A DNA stretch of 64,000 nt from Paraburkholderia edwinii (lineage in GTDB: Bacteria; Pseudomonadota; Gammaproteobacteria; Burkholderiales; Burkholderiaceae): assembly GCF_019428685.1 (NCBI RefSeq), contig NZ_CP080095.1, forward strand, positions 3,720,001 through 3,784,000, given 5' to 3'. The position numbers and the translations under genes are program-made. Of the stretch, positions 1 to 10,052 are shown piece by piece. The notes under the pieces were generated by a model. That model was given only the letters and a program-made list of their open reading frames with translations. It was not told the origin of the DNA and ran no database searches. Every line of letters starts with the position of its first letter. The first letter of the stretch is position 1.

Positions 1-3000
1 TATGTGTCGTCAGTCGATAGCGGCAATCTCGCCGGCCATCTGATCGCGCTCGCCAACGCGTGCGAGGAGTGGCTGCAAGCGCCGCTTGCGTCGGCTGCCA
101 GATCCGGAATACGCGACAACCTGCAACTCGCGCGCGAGGCGGTCGACTCGCTGCCAGCGGCAAACGCGGAGCATGGCAAACAGCTCGTCGAAATTTTCGA
201 GGAAATCGATGCGCACCTGCGTGGCCCGCAGATGCTTGACTCGTTGTCGCCGTCGCTGATCCGGCTAACGAAGAAAGCCGGGCAGACGACGCGCGCGATC
301 ATGCCGGCCAGCGGCGATGACAGTTACGCGGATCTGATGTTCTGGATCGAAGCCTTGCATCGCAGTGTGAGCGAACACAGTCGCGACCGGCAGCAACTTG
401 GCGCCGTGCCACAGCTTTTGCAAGCACGTCTGCGCTCGATTGCCGACACGTCGCGCGAGATGGCGCTCGGCATGGACTTCGCGTTTCTGCTCGATCCGGA
501 TCGCAAGCTGCTGTCGATCGGCTATTCGCAGGCGGATAAGAGCCTCGATACGAGCTGCTACGACCTGCTTGCGTCCGAAGCGCGGCTAGCGAGCCTGTTT
601 GCCATCGCCAAGGCAGACGTGACGACGCGACACTGGTTTCGCCTGGGTCGCGCCGCGACGCCGGTCGGCAAGGGTTCCGCACTGATTTCGTGGTCGGGGT
701 CGATGTTCGAGTATCTGATGCCGTCGCTGGTGATGCGTGCGCCGGTCGGCAGTCTGCTTGAACAGACCAGCCGGCTGGTCGTAGAACGGCAGATCTCGTA
801 TGCACGGTCGCTCGGCATGCCATGGGGCATCTCGGAGTCCGCGTATCAGGCCCGCGACATCGAGTTCAACTATCAGTATTCGAACTTTGGCGTACCCGGC
901 CTCGGCCTGAAACGCGGCCTCTCCGAAAACAGGGTCATCGCACCTTATGCGACGGGTCTGGCGACCATGGTCGCCCCGCGGGCCGCCCTCGAAAACTACA
1001 CGCAACTCGCGAAACTGGGCGCATTGGGCCGCTACGGCTTTTACGAAGCGCTCGATTTCACCCGTACACGCCTGCCCGACGCGCAGCACTTCGCGATCGT
1101 CCGCAGTTTCATGGCTCACCATCAGGGCATGACGATCGTTGCAATCGCAAACACCTTGCTCGATGCAGTGATGCGAGTGCGCTTTCATCGCGAGCCGATG
1201 ATCCAGGCGAGCGAACTGCTGCTGCAGGAACGCATGCCGCGCGACGTGGCCGTGGCGCATCCTCGCGCGGAGGAAGTGAATACGTCCGCTGTGGACACCT
1301 ATGCGATGCCGCCGACGCTGCGGCGCATCGCCCACACGACGGCGGCCAGCGGGCCGCCAATTACGCATCTGCTGTCCAATGGACGGTATGTGGTGATGCT
1401 CACCGCCACCGGCGCCGGTTACAGCCGCTGGCGTGAACTCGCAATCACGCGCTGGCGAGAAGACGCCACCCGCGATCACTGGGGCTCGTTCATCTACCTG
1501 CGCGATACGCTGGACACCCAGGTGTGGTCTGCGAGCGCGCAACCGTGCGCGACGGAAGCCGAATACGGCGAAGTCGTGTTCGGCGAAGATCATGCGGAGT
1601 TTACGCGTCGCGACGGATCGCTGACCACGACGATGGACGTGCTGGTTTCTGGCGAAGCGGACGGCGAAGTTCGGCGTGTCTCGCTCGCGAACAGCGGGCG
1701 CAGCACGCGTGAGATCGAACTGACCTCATACATCGAACTTACACTGGCTACGCCGGCTGCCGACAACGCGCATCCGGCGTTTTCGCGAATGTTCGTGCAG
1801 ACGGAGCATCTTGCCGAATTCGAAGCGCTGGTGGCGACGCGGCGTCCGCGCTCGCATGACGAGGCTCAGGTCTGGGTCGCGCATTTCGCCGTGGTCGAGG
1901 GCGAGATTGTCGCCGAACCTCAGTACGAAACGGATCGGCTACGCTTTCTGGGCCGCGGGGGAAATACCCGCATGGCCGCATCGACCGTCTGCAACCGTCC
2001 GCTCTCCAATACCACGGGTACGGTGCTCGATCCGGTCTTCTCGCTGCGCTATCGCGTGCAGGTACCGCCCGGCAAGGTGGTGCGCGTCACGTTCTGGACC
2101 GTGGTGGCCGGATCGCGCACGCAGTTGCTCGATCTCATCGACCAGCATCACGACCGCAACGCGTTCGATCGCGCCAAAACCCTCGCGTGGACGCAAGCTC
2201 AGGTGCAATTACGCTACCTCGACGTGGAGGTCGACGAGGCTGCGGACTTTCAGCGGCTCGCGGCGCCGATCCTGTATGCCGACCCGCGCTTCAGGGCGAC
2301 GCCCGAGGCCATCGTGCGCGGCGCCGGCCCTCAATCGGCGTTGTGGCCGCACGGGATTTCGGGGGACCTGCCGATCGTGCTGCTGCGCATCGGCGATGTC
2401 GAAGATATCGCGCAGGTCCGGCAGCTATTGAAGGCACACGAATACTGGCGCATGAAGCGGCTGGCGGTCGATCTCGTGATCGTCAACGAACGGGCTTCGT
2501 CGTATATCCAGGAGTTGCAGGGGGCGATTGAAACTGCGGTGCGCAGCAGTCAGTCGCGACCACGCTTCGACGGCGAACTCGCGCAGGGTTCGATCTACGT
2601 GCTGCGTGCCGACCTGATGAGCACCGAGACCAGGGCGCTGCTGCTATCGGCCGCGCGTATTGCGCTGCTGGCGCGCCGCGGCGCCATCGCTGCCCAGCTT
2701 GGTTACCTGACGCAAATGCCGGCACGCTCACCCGCGCCTCGCCGGCAAAAAACACCGTGGTTATCGCCCCGGCAGGAGCCTCCTGATGCGTCCGCGGGGC
2801 CGACGCTCACCGCGGGCCTTGAGTTTTTTAATGGCTTGGGCGGCTTTGCCCGCAACGGCCATGAATACGTGACAGTGCTCGCTGCGCAGTCCAGCACACC
2901 GGCACCATGGATCAATGTGGTTGCCAACAGCGGTTTCGGCTTCCAGGTCGCTGCGGAAGGCACCGGTTATACGTGGGCCGAAAACAGCCGCGAAAATCAG

Positions 3001-5259
3001 CTCACACCATGGTCGAACGATCCCGTCGAAGACCCTGCTGGCGAAGCCATTTACGTGCGCGATGAAAGCACCGGCGACGTATGGACGCCCACTGCACAGC
3101 CGATTCGCGACGGCGGCGTGTACGTCGCGCGTCACGGGTACGGCTACAGCCGCTTCGAGCACGACGCGAACGGCATTGCACTCGGCTTGCTGCAATACGT
3201 GCCGCGGGCTGATCCGTTGAAGATTACCCGGCTGACATTACGCAATCTGTCCGGTCGCAGACGGCGGCTATCGGTTACGGCGTGGCTCGAATGGGTCCTC
3301 GGTACCTCGCGAGGCGCATCGGCACCGTTCGTCATGACGGAAATCGACTCGCTCACGGGGGCGATGCTGGCGCGTAATCCCTGGAATACCGCATTCGGTA
3401 CGCGTATCGCATTCGCCGACCTGAGCGGCCGGCAAACGGCGTGGACGGCGAATCGCACGGAGTTCCTCGGCCGCCACGGCGACGCGGCCGCGCCTGCCGC
3501 ATTGACTGGCAATGCGCCGCTGTCCGGCACGACCGGTGCGGGGCTCGACCCATGCGCCGCACTGCAAACTTTCGTCGAGCTGGGACCACACGAGACGTTC
3601 GAAGTGGTCGCGTTCGTCGGCCAATGCGCAAGCGTCGCCGATGCGCGGGCGCTGATCGAACGTTATCGCGCCGCAGACCTCGACGCAGTGCTTGCCGACG
3701 TGAAACGCCATTGGCAGAACGTGCTGGGCGCAATCCAGGTGAAGACGCCAGATCGGGCGATGGACCTGATGCTCAACGGCTGGCTGCTGTATCAGACGCT
3801 CGCCTGCCGCATCGAAGCACGCTCGGCGTTCTATCAGGCAAGCGGCGCATACGGGTTTCGCGACCAGTTGCAGGACATGATGGCGCTGACGCACGTGCGG
3901 CCCGACGAAACGCGGCGGCACCTGCTGCGTGCCGCGTCGCGGCAATTCGTCGAAGGCGACTTCCAGCATTGGTGGCTGCCACACTCGGGACAAGGTGTGC
4001 GCACGCGGATTTCCGACGACCGCCTGTGGCTCGCCTACGCGGCGGCGACGTATATCGGCTGCACAGGCGATCGCGCGGTGCTGGACGAGATCGTGCCTTT
4101 CCTCGACGGTCCGCTGCTGCAACCCGGCGAGCACGACACTTTCTTCCAGCCCATGCTAGCCGAGGACTCGGCTTCACTATTCGAACATTGCGCGCGTGGT
4201 CTCGATCAATGTATCGAATTGACTGGGGCGCACTGTTTGCCGCTCATGGGCACCGGTGACTGGAACGACGGGATGAACCGCGTCGGCGCAAACGGCAAGG
4301 GAGAAAGCGTCTGGCTCGGCTGGCTGCTGTTGCGCACGATTGAGCTGTTCGCGCCGTTTGCCCAATCCCACGATCCGGCACGCGGAGAGCGCTGGCGCGC
4401 ACATGAGGTGTCGGTGCGCGACGCACTGGAGGGTAACGCATGGGATGGCGAATGGTACCGCCGTGCAACTTTTGACGACGGCAGCTGGCTCGGATCGAAC
4501 ACCAACGACGAATGCCGGATCGATTCGATTGCCCAGTCGTGGGCCGTACTGTCAGGCGCAGCCGATCCAGAGCGCGCGAAGCTTGCGATGGCCGCGCTGG
4601 ACAAGCACCTGATCCGTCAGGATGAGAGGATTGCGTTGCTGTTCACGCCGCCGTTCGATAAGTCGTTGCGTGATCCCGGCTATATCAAGAGCTACCCGCC
4701 GGGGCTGCGCGAGAACGGCGGCCAGTATAGCCATGCGGCGATGTGGGCGATCTTCGCGTTCACGAAACTGCACGACGGCAACCGGGCCGCCCGTTTGTTT
4801 TCGCTGCTCAATCCGATCAATCACGCGCGTACGCCGATCGAGACCGAACGCTACAAGGTCGAGCCCTACGTGGTCGCGGCCGATGTCTACTCGGTCGCGC
4901 CACATGTCGGGCGCGGCGGTTGGACGTGGTACACAGGGTCGGCCGGATGGATGTACCGGGCGGGGGTCGAGGGCATTCTGGGGATTCGCAGGAAAGGAGA
5001 TTTTCTGGTGGTGAATCCGTGTATTCCAGATTCGTGGCCAGGCTTTGAAGCGACGGTCTATGTGCATTCAACGCGCTACGACATTCGCGTGGAGTCAGCC
5101 CCGGGGCCTCGCGCGATGCATAGTGTGCTTGACAGTGAAGCTGTCGATTGCAGCGACGATGGTGTGTACGTGCCGCTTGATGCCCGCTCGCATAGGCTGT
5201 CGATTTCGTTGTGCACGGGTGTGGCCGAGAAAATGAACTCGCCCGAGCCAGCCGTGTGA
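1..5259 (+). CDS. ndvB: Cyclic beta-1,2-glucan synthase, 3' part (NdvB/ChvB type)
   Basis: The reading frame is open from the first base, so the gene begins upstream; about 1750 residues of a protein usually near 2800 are present. Enzymes of this family build and trim periplasmic cyclic beta-1,2-glucans at the inner membrane. The visible part starts inside the glycoamylase-like domain (SSVDSGNLAGHL near the first residues, SFMAHHQGMT near residue 370). It continues through GH94-type beta-sandwich segments and ends with an alpha/alpha barrel carrying GDWNDGMNRVG near residue 1419, where GH94 enzymes place the catalytic acid Asp. The N-terminal glycosyltransferase and membrane helices lie outside the window. 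The frame is intact to a TGA stop. Family assignment is firm; the exact product is inferred. Confidence 0.87.
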   Translation, partial: YVSSVDSGNLAGHLIALANACEEWLQAPLASAARSGIRDNLQLAREAVDSLPAANAEHGKQLVEIFEEIDAHLRGPQMLDSLSPSLIRLTKKAGQTTRAIMPASGDDSYADLMFWIEALHRSVSEHSRDRQQLGAVPQLLQARLRSIADTSREMALGMDFAFLLDPDRKLLSIGYSQADKSLDTSCYDLLASEARLASLFAIAKADVTTRHWFRLGRAATPVGKGSALISWSGSMFEYLMPSLVMRAPVGSLLEQTSRLVVERQISYARSLGMPWGISESAYQARDIEFNYQYSNFGVPGLGLKRGLSENRVIAPYATGLATMVAPRAALENYTQLAKLGALGRYGFYEALDFTRTRLPDAQHFAIVRSFMAHHQGMTIVAIANTLLDAVMRVRFHREPMIQASELLLQERMPRDVAVAHPRAEEVNTSAVDTYAMPPTLRRIAHTTAASGPPITHLLSNGRYVVMLTATGAGYSRWRELAITRWREDATRDHWGSFIYLRDTLDTQVWSASAQPCATEAEYGEVVFGEDHAEFTRRDGSLTTTMDVLVSGEADGEVRRVSLANSGRSTREIELTSYIELTLATPAADNAHPAFSRMFVQTEHLAEFEALVATRRPRSHDEAQVWVAHFAVVEGEIVAEPQYETDRLRFLGRGGNTRMAASTVCNRPLSNTTGTVLDPVFSLRYRVQVPPGKVVRVTFWTVVAGSRTQLLDLIDQHHDRNAFDRAKTLAWTQAQVQLRYLDVEVDEAADFQRLAAPILYADPRFRATPEAIVRGAGPQSALWPHGISGDLPIVLLRIGDVEDIAQVRQLLKAHEYWRMKRLAVDLVIVNERASSYIQELQGAIETAVRSSQSRPRFDGELAQGSIYVLRADLMSTETRALLLSAARIALLARRGAIAAQLGYLTQMPARSPAPRRQKTPWLSPRQEPPDASAGPTLTAGLEFFNGLGGFARNGHEYVTVLAAQSSTPAPWINVVANSGFGFQVAAEGTGYTWAENSRENQLTPWSNDPVEDPAGEAIYVRDESTGDVWTPTAQPIRDGGVYVARHGYGYSRFEHDANGIALGLLQYVPRADPLKITRLTLRNLSGRRRRLSVTAWLEWVLGTSRGASAPFVMTEIDSLTGAMLARNPWNTAFGTRIAFADLSGRQTAWTANRTEFLGRHGDAAAPAALTGNAPLSGTTGAGLDPCAALQTFVELGPHETFEVVAFVGQCASVADARALIERYRAADLDAVLADVKRHWQNVLGAIQVKTPDRAMDLMLNGWLLYQTLACRIEARSAFYQASGAYGFRDQLQDMMALTHVRPDETRRHLLRAASRQFVEGDFQHWWLPHSGQGVRTRISDDRLWLAYAAATYIGCTGDRAVLDEIVPFLDGPLLQPGEHDTFFQPMLAEDSASLFEHCARGLDQCIELTGAHCLPLMGTGDWNDGMNRVGANGKGESVWLGWLLLRTIELFAPFAQSHDPARGERWRAHEVSVRDALEGNAWDGEWYRRATFDDGSWLGSNTNDECRIDSIAQSWAVLSGAADPERAKLAMAALDKHLIRQDERIALLFTPPFDKSLRDPGYIKSYPPGLRENGGQYSHAAMWAIFAFTKLHDGNRAARLFSLLNPINHARTPIETERYKVEPYVVAADVYSVAPHVGRGGWTWYTGSAGWMYRAGVEGILGIRRKGDFLVVNPCIPDSWPGFEATVYVHSTRYDIRVESAPGPRAMHSVLDSEAVDCSDDGVYVPLDARSHRLSISLCTGVAEKMNSPEPAV

Positions 5260-5397
5260 GGTCCACGGAAGCCATTCGCACGATGGGTGATACGGGCCGC
5301 TCCGAAGAGACAAAGCCCGGCGAGGAGGTCGCTGAAACCCGATCTCCGTCGCCGGAGACCGCGCCCTTCAACTTTACAGCGGCTGAATGTTAGCCGC

Positions 5398-5577
5398 CTA
5401 CAGACCCTTCGGCCCCTGCTTCGTTTCGAAGCTCACCTTCTGATTTTCGGCCAGCGTCCTAAAGCCATCGCCCGTAATTTCTGAGAAGTGAGCGAACAGG
5501 TCGTCGCCGCCCTTGTCCGGGGTGATGAAGCCAAAGCCTTTGCTGCCGCTGAACCATTTGACGGTACCGGTATCCAT
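5398..5577 (-). CDS. cspA: CspA-family cold-shock protein, shortened by an amber codon
   Basis: Translation from 5577 gives a cold-shock domain with [18 protein letters not shown] (RNP-1 like KGFGFI) and [10 protein letters not shown] (RNP-2 region), i.e. an RNA/ssDNA chaperone. The frame stops at TAG (5398-5400) after 59 residues. If that TAG were CAG, the frame would run AANIQPL to a TAA at 5374, giving the normal 67-residue length, so a C-to-T change is the simplest explanation. The lost tail is the last short segment; most of the OB fold remains, so function is uncertain. An AAGGG lies about 7 nt before the ATG. The gene is convergent with the glucan synthase. Confidence 0.85.
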   Translation of the reverse strand: MDTGTVKWFSGSKGFGFITPDKGGDDLFAHFSEITGDGFRTLAENQKVSFETKQGPKGL

Positions 5578-5900
5578 AAAAAACCCTTGAGAAAAATACG
5601 TAGATTTGCTCGATTAAAGCGCTCACGAAGCGTCAAGGAGGGAGCGGACAACGAATACCGCTGGGGAGCGATCAATTGATGAACAGCAATCGGACTTCTT
5701 GAACTTCCAAAGGCAGACTACCTGCCGCGTAGCGCCAGCGCGTTCGTCATCCTCGGCGACGGACACTCGTTAGGAAGCGGACGAAGGGTTCGCCGGGCTG
5801 GGATCTTCACCCCTGCGGCGTCGGGATAGCAGAGCCCGCCGCATTTACCACCCGGCCGAGTTATCGAACGGCTATCCCGGGCAGGCTTGCCAAGACTCGC
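5578..5900. other. Intergenic stretch, no gene seen
   Basis: This is the leader side of the cold-shock gene plus spacer up to the membrane-protein gene. Cold-shock genes often have long structured 5' leaders, but I cannot point to a conserved element here. Confidence 0.5.
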
Positions 5901-6620
5901 TCAAGGGACGGTACGGCCGGGAATCGCTCCATGGGTTGCATCGCGTCGAAGCGGCAGGTTACCCGTCGATGGGCCGGCAGCCTCTTCGAACGGAGGCTGG
6001 TGACGAAAGCCCGCATGTCCCGAAACGATCGCGATAATTGCACCCACGATCAGGGCCGCAAACGAGAACCATGACGCGCGCGCCACATTGCGTGCGGCGG
6101 TGTCGGCCGCCTGGCGGACTTCAGCTTGCGCCTGTGGGCTGGACGCTTCCGATGTGGCAGAAGCAATTGCACCTTGGACCCGTTGCGTCAATGCGCTTGC
6201 CATCGATCCGTCGGCTCCGGATCTGTCCATCGTTGCGCCGACGGTCACCCCGGTCGACGCTACATTTCCAGCGACGTTCACCGCGCTGCCAAGCAGGGAC
6301 GACGCTCCGTAGATGACCATCAGAATCATGACCGCCCAGGCAAGCAGCCCATGCAGCCATCCGAGTACGGGTGCACATCGACCCGCGAAGTAGGAACCGA
6401 CAAAAACGGCGATCACCGTCATAACGATCAGGTACGCTCCCGAGGAGAAGCCGAAACCCTGCAACGGATTGAGCCGGGAAAGCGGTGCAAGCGCCGACAT
6501 GCCAATCGCTGCGCCAAGCACGCTCAGGATCAGGTATGCGACAAGCGAGAGAATCACGCCTGCGAATACGGAGCCCCACGAGACGCGTGGTAGCCCACTT
6601 TGGGTGGTCAAAAGTTTCAT
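5901..6620 (-). CDS. Multi-pass inner-membrane protein, 239 aa (arm A copy)
   Basis: The product starts MKLLTTQSGLPRVSWGSVFAG. It has hydrophobic segments near residues 15-45, 60-80, 85-105 and 190-215, the last followed by SGHAGFRHQPPFEEA. It resembles uncharacterised Burkholderiaceae membrane proteins with a YrzE-like N-terminal helix pair. A paralogue of exactly the same length lies at 27503-28222; the two differ mainly in the loop after the fourth helix and at the C-terminus. It is downstream of the mntH pseudogene on the same strand. Function is unknown; the repeated association with yciF and katN suggests a stress role, which is inference. Confidence 0.8.
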   Translation of the reverse strand: MKLLTTQSGLPRVSWGSVFAGVILSLVAYLILSVLGAAIGMSALAPLSRLNPLQGFGFSSGAYLIVMTVIAVFVGSYFAGRCAPVLGWLHGLLAWAVMILMVIYGASSLLGSAVNVAGNVASTGVTVGATMDRSGADGSMASALTQRVQGAIASATSEASSPQAQAEVRQAADTAARNVARASWFSFAALIVGAIIAIVSGHAGFRHQPPFEEAAGPSTGNLPLRRDATHGAIPGRTVP

Positions 6621-6722
6621 GGATATGCCTGCCTGGTTTGAGGTCCGAAATATATTGAACGCAGCGTTTTCCGCGTTCTACCATAGCGAGCGCAACCGCC
6701 ATACCCAATCCGCGGAGCCAAT

Positions 6723-8014
6723 CTACCGCAGGGCGGTATCGGCCAGCAGCTTTACGTTAAGGGCCACGATCACCCCTGTCACAAGCCAGGCGAGCGTCTT
6801 GACCCAGGTGCGAATGACAAATACACCCATTTGCCGTTTGTCGGAGACGAACCGTACCAGTGGGATTACTGCAAACGGCAACTGCATGGAAAGGATTACC
6901 TGGCTTAACAGAAGCAGGTGCGCCGTGCCCTTGTCGCCGTAGATCGCCGTCACCACGACTACCGGTACGATCGCGATGCCACGGGTTGGGTGAGGAGGTG
7001 CCTCGACCAGGCCGGAATGCGCAGCTTCAGAAAGCCTTCCATGACGATTTGACCGGCAAGCGTTGCCGTGACCGTGGAATTCAATCCGGAGGCGAGCAGC
7101 GCAAGCGCGAACAACGTCGATGCAACGCCAATACCGAGCCGCGGCGACAGCAGTCGAAACGCTTCGCTAATTTCGGCCACATTGGTGTAGCCGGCCTTGT
7201 GAAAGGTCGACGCGGCAACGATCAGGATCGCCGCGTTAATAAAGCGCGCGAGCATCAACGCGATGGTGCTGTCGACGGTCGCCCAGCGTATCGCGTTGCG
7301 GCGCCCCGCTTCGGTTTCGGGTAGGCTCTGGTCTGCACGATCGACGAGTGCAGATACATTGTGCGGCATGACAGTCGCACCGATGATGCCGATGGCCAGG
7401 TAAAGCATTTCGGGGTTCGTGACGATTTCAGGCGACGGCACGAAGCCGCGCAGCACGGCAGCAACCGGAGGTGCGGCAGCTACGATCTGGAATGTGAAGC
7501 ACAGGGCAATGACAAGCAGCAATGTGATGACGAATGCTTCAAGAAAGCGAAAACCCCGGCTCATGAGGACCAGCAAAAGAAAGGCGTCGAGCGCGGTAAT
7601 GATCGCACCGGCTGTCAATGGAATGCCGAACAGTAGCCGCAGCGCGATCGCCGTGCCGATGACCTCCGCCAGATCGCACGCAATAATCGCTGCCTCGCGC
7701 GCGACCCATAATCCTAGATTGACGGGTCTCGAATAGTGCGCCCGGCACGCCCGCGCGAGGTCGCGCCCCGTCGCAACGCCGAGCCGTACCGACAGCGCCT
7801 GCAGCAAGATCGCCATCAGGTTCGATACCAGTATGACCGCAAACAGCGTATAGCCGAAGCGAGAACCGCCGGCGATATCCGTCGCCCAGTTGCCTGGATC
7901 CATGTAGCCGACAGAAATCAGGTAACCCGGGCTCGCAAACGGAAGAAAGCGCCCGACCCACGGACCTCGCCCTGGCACCCCAATAGACCAGTGCACCTCC
8001 GGCAAACTGCGGTC
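6723..8014 (-). pseudogene. mntH: NRAMP-family Mn/Fe transporter (MntH type), frameshifted
   Basis: The start chosen is [11 protein letters not shown] at 8014, clear of the upstream lipoprotein gene. The TM1 metal motif is present ([15 protein letters not shown]). In TM6, MPHN is followed by [13 protein letters not shown], whereas the neighbouring frame reads [14 protein letters not shown] as expected. A 2-nt loss and a 1-nt loss therefore bracket and scramble this helix. Near 6975 about five extra bases (CAACC) shift the frame again; the last 77 residues ([18 protein letters not shown] onward) are in another frame at 6723-6956. Three lesions argue for a dead gene. Intact relatives are proton-coupled Mn2+/Fe2+ importers of about 430 residues. 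Confidence 0.88.
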
Positions 8015-8063
8015 CATTGTCCATTGCCCGAATCCGGCGGAGCTGGACCCGGGGGCCCCGATC

Positions 8064-8351
8064 TCATCCTGCTGGCCCCTGCTGTTTAGCCTTGCACGCA
8101 CTGAAGCCGACGTTCCAGCCCTGGACATATTGTGTGTCATAGTTAAAACGTGTCGCGTCCCTCACGAGCTTGAACTTTGGATCGCCCGCGGCGAAGTATC
8201 CGCTTTGGCAGCCATCCTTGTAGCCCTCGACATACGCGGGCGACCGGCCTTCTTTCCGCAACTGTGCGGTCGCTGGGTCCGGGTCGGTCTGACAGCCCAA
8301 CAACGCCGTCGACATCAAGACTCCAGACAAAACCAGATGTCGCCGCTTCAT
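8064..8351 (-). CDS. Small putative lipoprotein
   Basis: The start [20 protein letters not shown] (8351) gives a signal peptide with lipobox LLGC at residues 17-20, so Cys20 would be lipidated. The mature part is about 76 residues and contains [15 protein letters not shown], a Gly/Tyr-rich pattern found in DUF2799-like lipoproteins, and a second Cys near the end. It lies 49 nt upstream of mntH on the same strand and occurs only in arm A. Confidence 0.7.
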   Translation of the reverse strand: MKRRHLVLSGVLMSTALLGCQTDPDPATAQLRKEGRSPAYVEGYKDGCQSGYFAAGDPKFKLVRDATRFNYDTQYVQGWNVGFSACKAKQQGPAG

Positions 8352-8417
8352 GATGGCCCCCATCGATTCAGGACAATGATCGGCTGAGGCCAGCGTTAGC
8401 CCTCAGCCGGCTGTTGC

Positions 8418-8498
8418 TCACGTCCACCCGCCGATGGAAAACATGAGCGCAACCGTCCACACCAGCACCTGATAAGCAAGCATCCATTCTTTTTTCAT
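8418..8498 (-). CDS. 26-aa single-helix membrane peptide next to yciF (arm A)
   Basis: ATG at 8498 opens a short frame beginning MKKEWMLAYQVLVWTVALMF and ending IGGWT, one predicted transmembrane helix. A homologue with the same core, EWM-TYQVLVW, is at 28560-28637 in the same position beside yciF. Conservation of protein sequence between two otherwise diverged arms supports translation. Confidence 0.6.
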   Translation of the reverse strand: MKKEWMLAYQVLVWTVALMFSIGGWT

Positions 8499-8559
8499 GA
8501 TGCGTTCCTGAAAACGCGCGCTATCCGGCCCCGGTGACGCGCGCCCGCACCGGTGCAGC

Positions 8560-9054
8560 TCACTTACCTAGCGCTTCGGCTGCAGCCTCCTCCTCAGCGA
8601 GGAGAGACAGCTTCTCGTCGGTCGCCTTTTCTTCCTTCAACGTCTGCAGCAGCAAGGTGACCGCATGCGTTTCTCCGAGCTGTTTCGCGAGCGCGATGAT
8701 TGCACCATAGGCGGCAATCTCGTAATGCTCCACCTTTTGTGCGGCGCCAATCAGTCCGGCATCGAGGACCGGCCCACGCTCGACGCCATCGATGAGCTCC
8801 TGACCTTCCTCGACCAGCCCTTCCATCGCGACGCATTTGACCCGTTTGAGTCGGATCTCGCAAGATTCAACAACCTGGTCCAGCCGCTCGATCTGGCCTC
8901 GCGTTTCGTCCAAGTGAGTCAGAAAGGCCGCGCTCAGATCGGGATTTGTGGCCGCGCGGGCAAGCTTCGGCAGTGACTTTGTCATCTGCTTCTCCGCGCT
9001 GTATATGTCGGATAGCGAATGGATGAACAGATCGCTAATAGTCTTGATGGTCAT
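8560..9054 (-). CDS. yciF: YciF-type ferritin-like protein (DUF892), copy A
   Basis: The product is 164 aa. The start MTIKTISDLFIHSLSDIYSA follows a plausible ribosome site; longer upstream extensions are not conserved. The four-helix ferritin-like bundle has the recurring E/H pattern of the family: SAEKQMTKSLPKL near 19-31, THLDETRGQIERL near 46-58, KVEHYEIAAYG near 110-120, and LLQTLKEEKATDEKL near 135-149. YciE/YciF proteins are small stress-induced ferritin-like proteins; in Salmonella yciGFE lies beside katN and is RpoS controlled (known biology). Here it is likewise directly downstream of a manganese catalase gene. Confidence 0.93.
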   Translation of the reverse strand: MTIKTISDLFIHSLSDIYSAEKQMTKSLPKLARAATNPDLSAAFLTHLDETRGQIERLDQVVESCEIRLKRVKCVAMEGLVEEGQELIDGVERGPVLDAGLIGAAQKVEHYEIAAYGAIIALAKQLGETHAVTLLLQTLKEEKATDEKLSLLAEEEAAAEALGK

Positions 9055-9167
9055 GGCTGACTCCGTGAACTGAAAAATCGATATGTGATGCAGATACTGG
9101 TCCGATTTGTCGCCAACCCTGGGCCGGTCGACAATCGCCTCAGTGTCGAAAACAGCTTTGCGTCCGG

Positions 9168-10052
9168 TCACTTCAGGTCATCGGAAACTGCCTCTGCACT
9201 TCCGAGTTCCGCGCCGGTCATCGGGTCACTGTCCTGATCCGACTGAAGACGCGCCGTCATGGCCGACAGTGATGCTTCCTCTTTGGCATCGAGGTTGACC
9301 CAGGCGTTACCGTCCCCGCCATCCACCGCGGGTTCGCCATCCTTCATCACGAGCCCGGTGCCGCTGTTCCAGGGCGCTCCAACCACCTCACCGCCGTGCG
9401 ACATCTTGAAGTAGGTACTCGCGAATTCGGGCATCGGTGCCAGCTTGCCCGACGGGAAATTGGGCGATATCGCATACAGCGCTTTTTCGAACGATTTCTG
9501 GTGCGAAACTTCGCGCGTCATCAGAAAGCCCAGCGCATCGCGGATACCCGGATCGTCTGTGACGTTGATCAGTCGCTCATAGAGAATTTTCGCGCGAGCC
9601 TCTGCCGCGATGTTCGAGCGCAGATCGGCGGTCGGCTCACCGATCGTGTCGATGTAGGCGGCCGTCCACGGCACGCCTCCTGAATTGGTCAACGCGGGGC
9701 CACCACCGTGCAGGAGCTGGGTGACGTGGCTATCGTTGCCGGCGGCATTCAGCTTTCGGTACAGCTCTGCCTGCTCGTCCACCGCTTCGGCGAGCTCGCC
9801 TTTCGCGCCGCGGTTGAGCATCGCCACGATCGAGCCGATGATTTCCAGGTGACTGAGCTCCTCCGTCGCGATGTCGTAAAGCATGTCCTTGCGGCCCGGA
9901 TCTTCCTCGGCTACCGCCTGGGTGAAGTAGCGCATCGCGGCGGCAAGCTCGCCCTGCGGACCGCCGAACTGCTCGAGCATCAGATTTGCGAGACCGGGAT
10001 TGGTCGTGCCTACTCGCACCGTGTACTGCAGCAGCCTGTTGTGCATGAACAT
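9168..10052 (-). CDS. katN: Manganese catalase, copy A
   Basis: The product is 294 aa. The start MFMHNRLLQYTVRVG has GGAGA just upstream. It is a non-haem dimanganese catalase that splits hydrogen peroxide in the cytoplasm. The expected metal ligands are visible: Glu35 (GPQGE), Glu65 and His68 (EELSHLE), Glu151 (AAEARAK) and His184 (EVSHQKSFEK). It lies about 110 nt upstream of yciF. The DNA from 9318 to about 10095 shows no difference I could find from arm B (29263-30040), whereas the last 50 codons clearly differ. Confidence 0.95.
   Translation of the reverse strand: MFMHNRLLQYTVRVGTTNPGLANLMLEQFGGPQGELAAAMRYFTQAVAEEDPGRKDMLYDIATEELSHLEIIGSIVAMLNRGAKGELAEAVDEQAELYRKLNAAGNDSHVTQLLHGGGPALTNSGGVPWTAAYIDTIGEPTADLRSNIAAEARAKILYERLINVTDDPGIRDALGFLMTREVSHQKSFEKALYAISPNFPSGKLAPMPEFASTYFKMSHGGEVVGAPWNSGTGLVMKDGEPAVDGGDGNAWVNLDAKEEASLSAMTARLQSDQDSDPMTGAELGSAEAVSDDLK

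Noticed and set aside
586..1593. Long minus-strand ORF (335 codons) inside the glucan synthase gene
   Set aside because: It is antisense to a strong conserved coding frame; high-GC genes generate such open frames. No domain or ribosome site.
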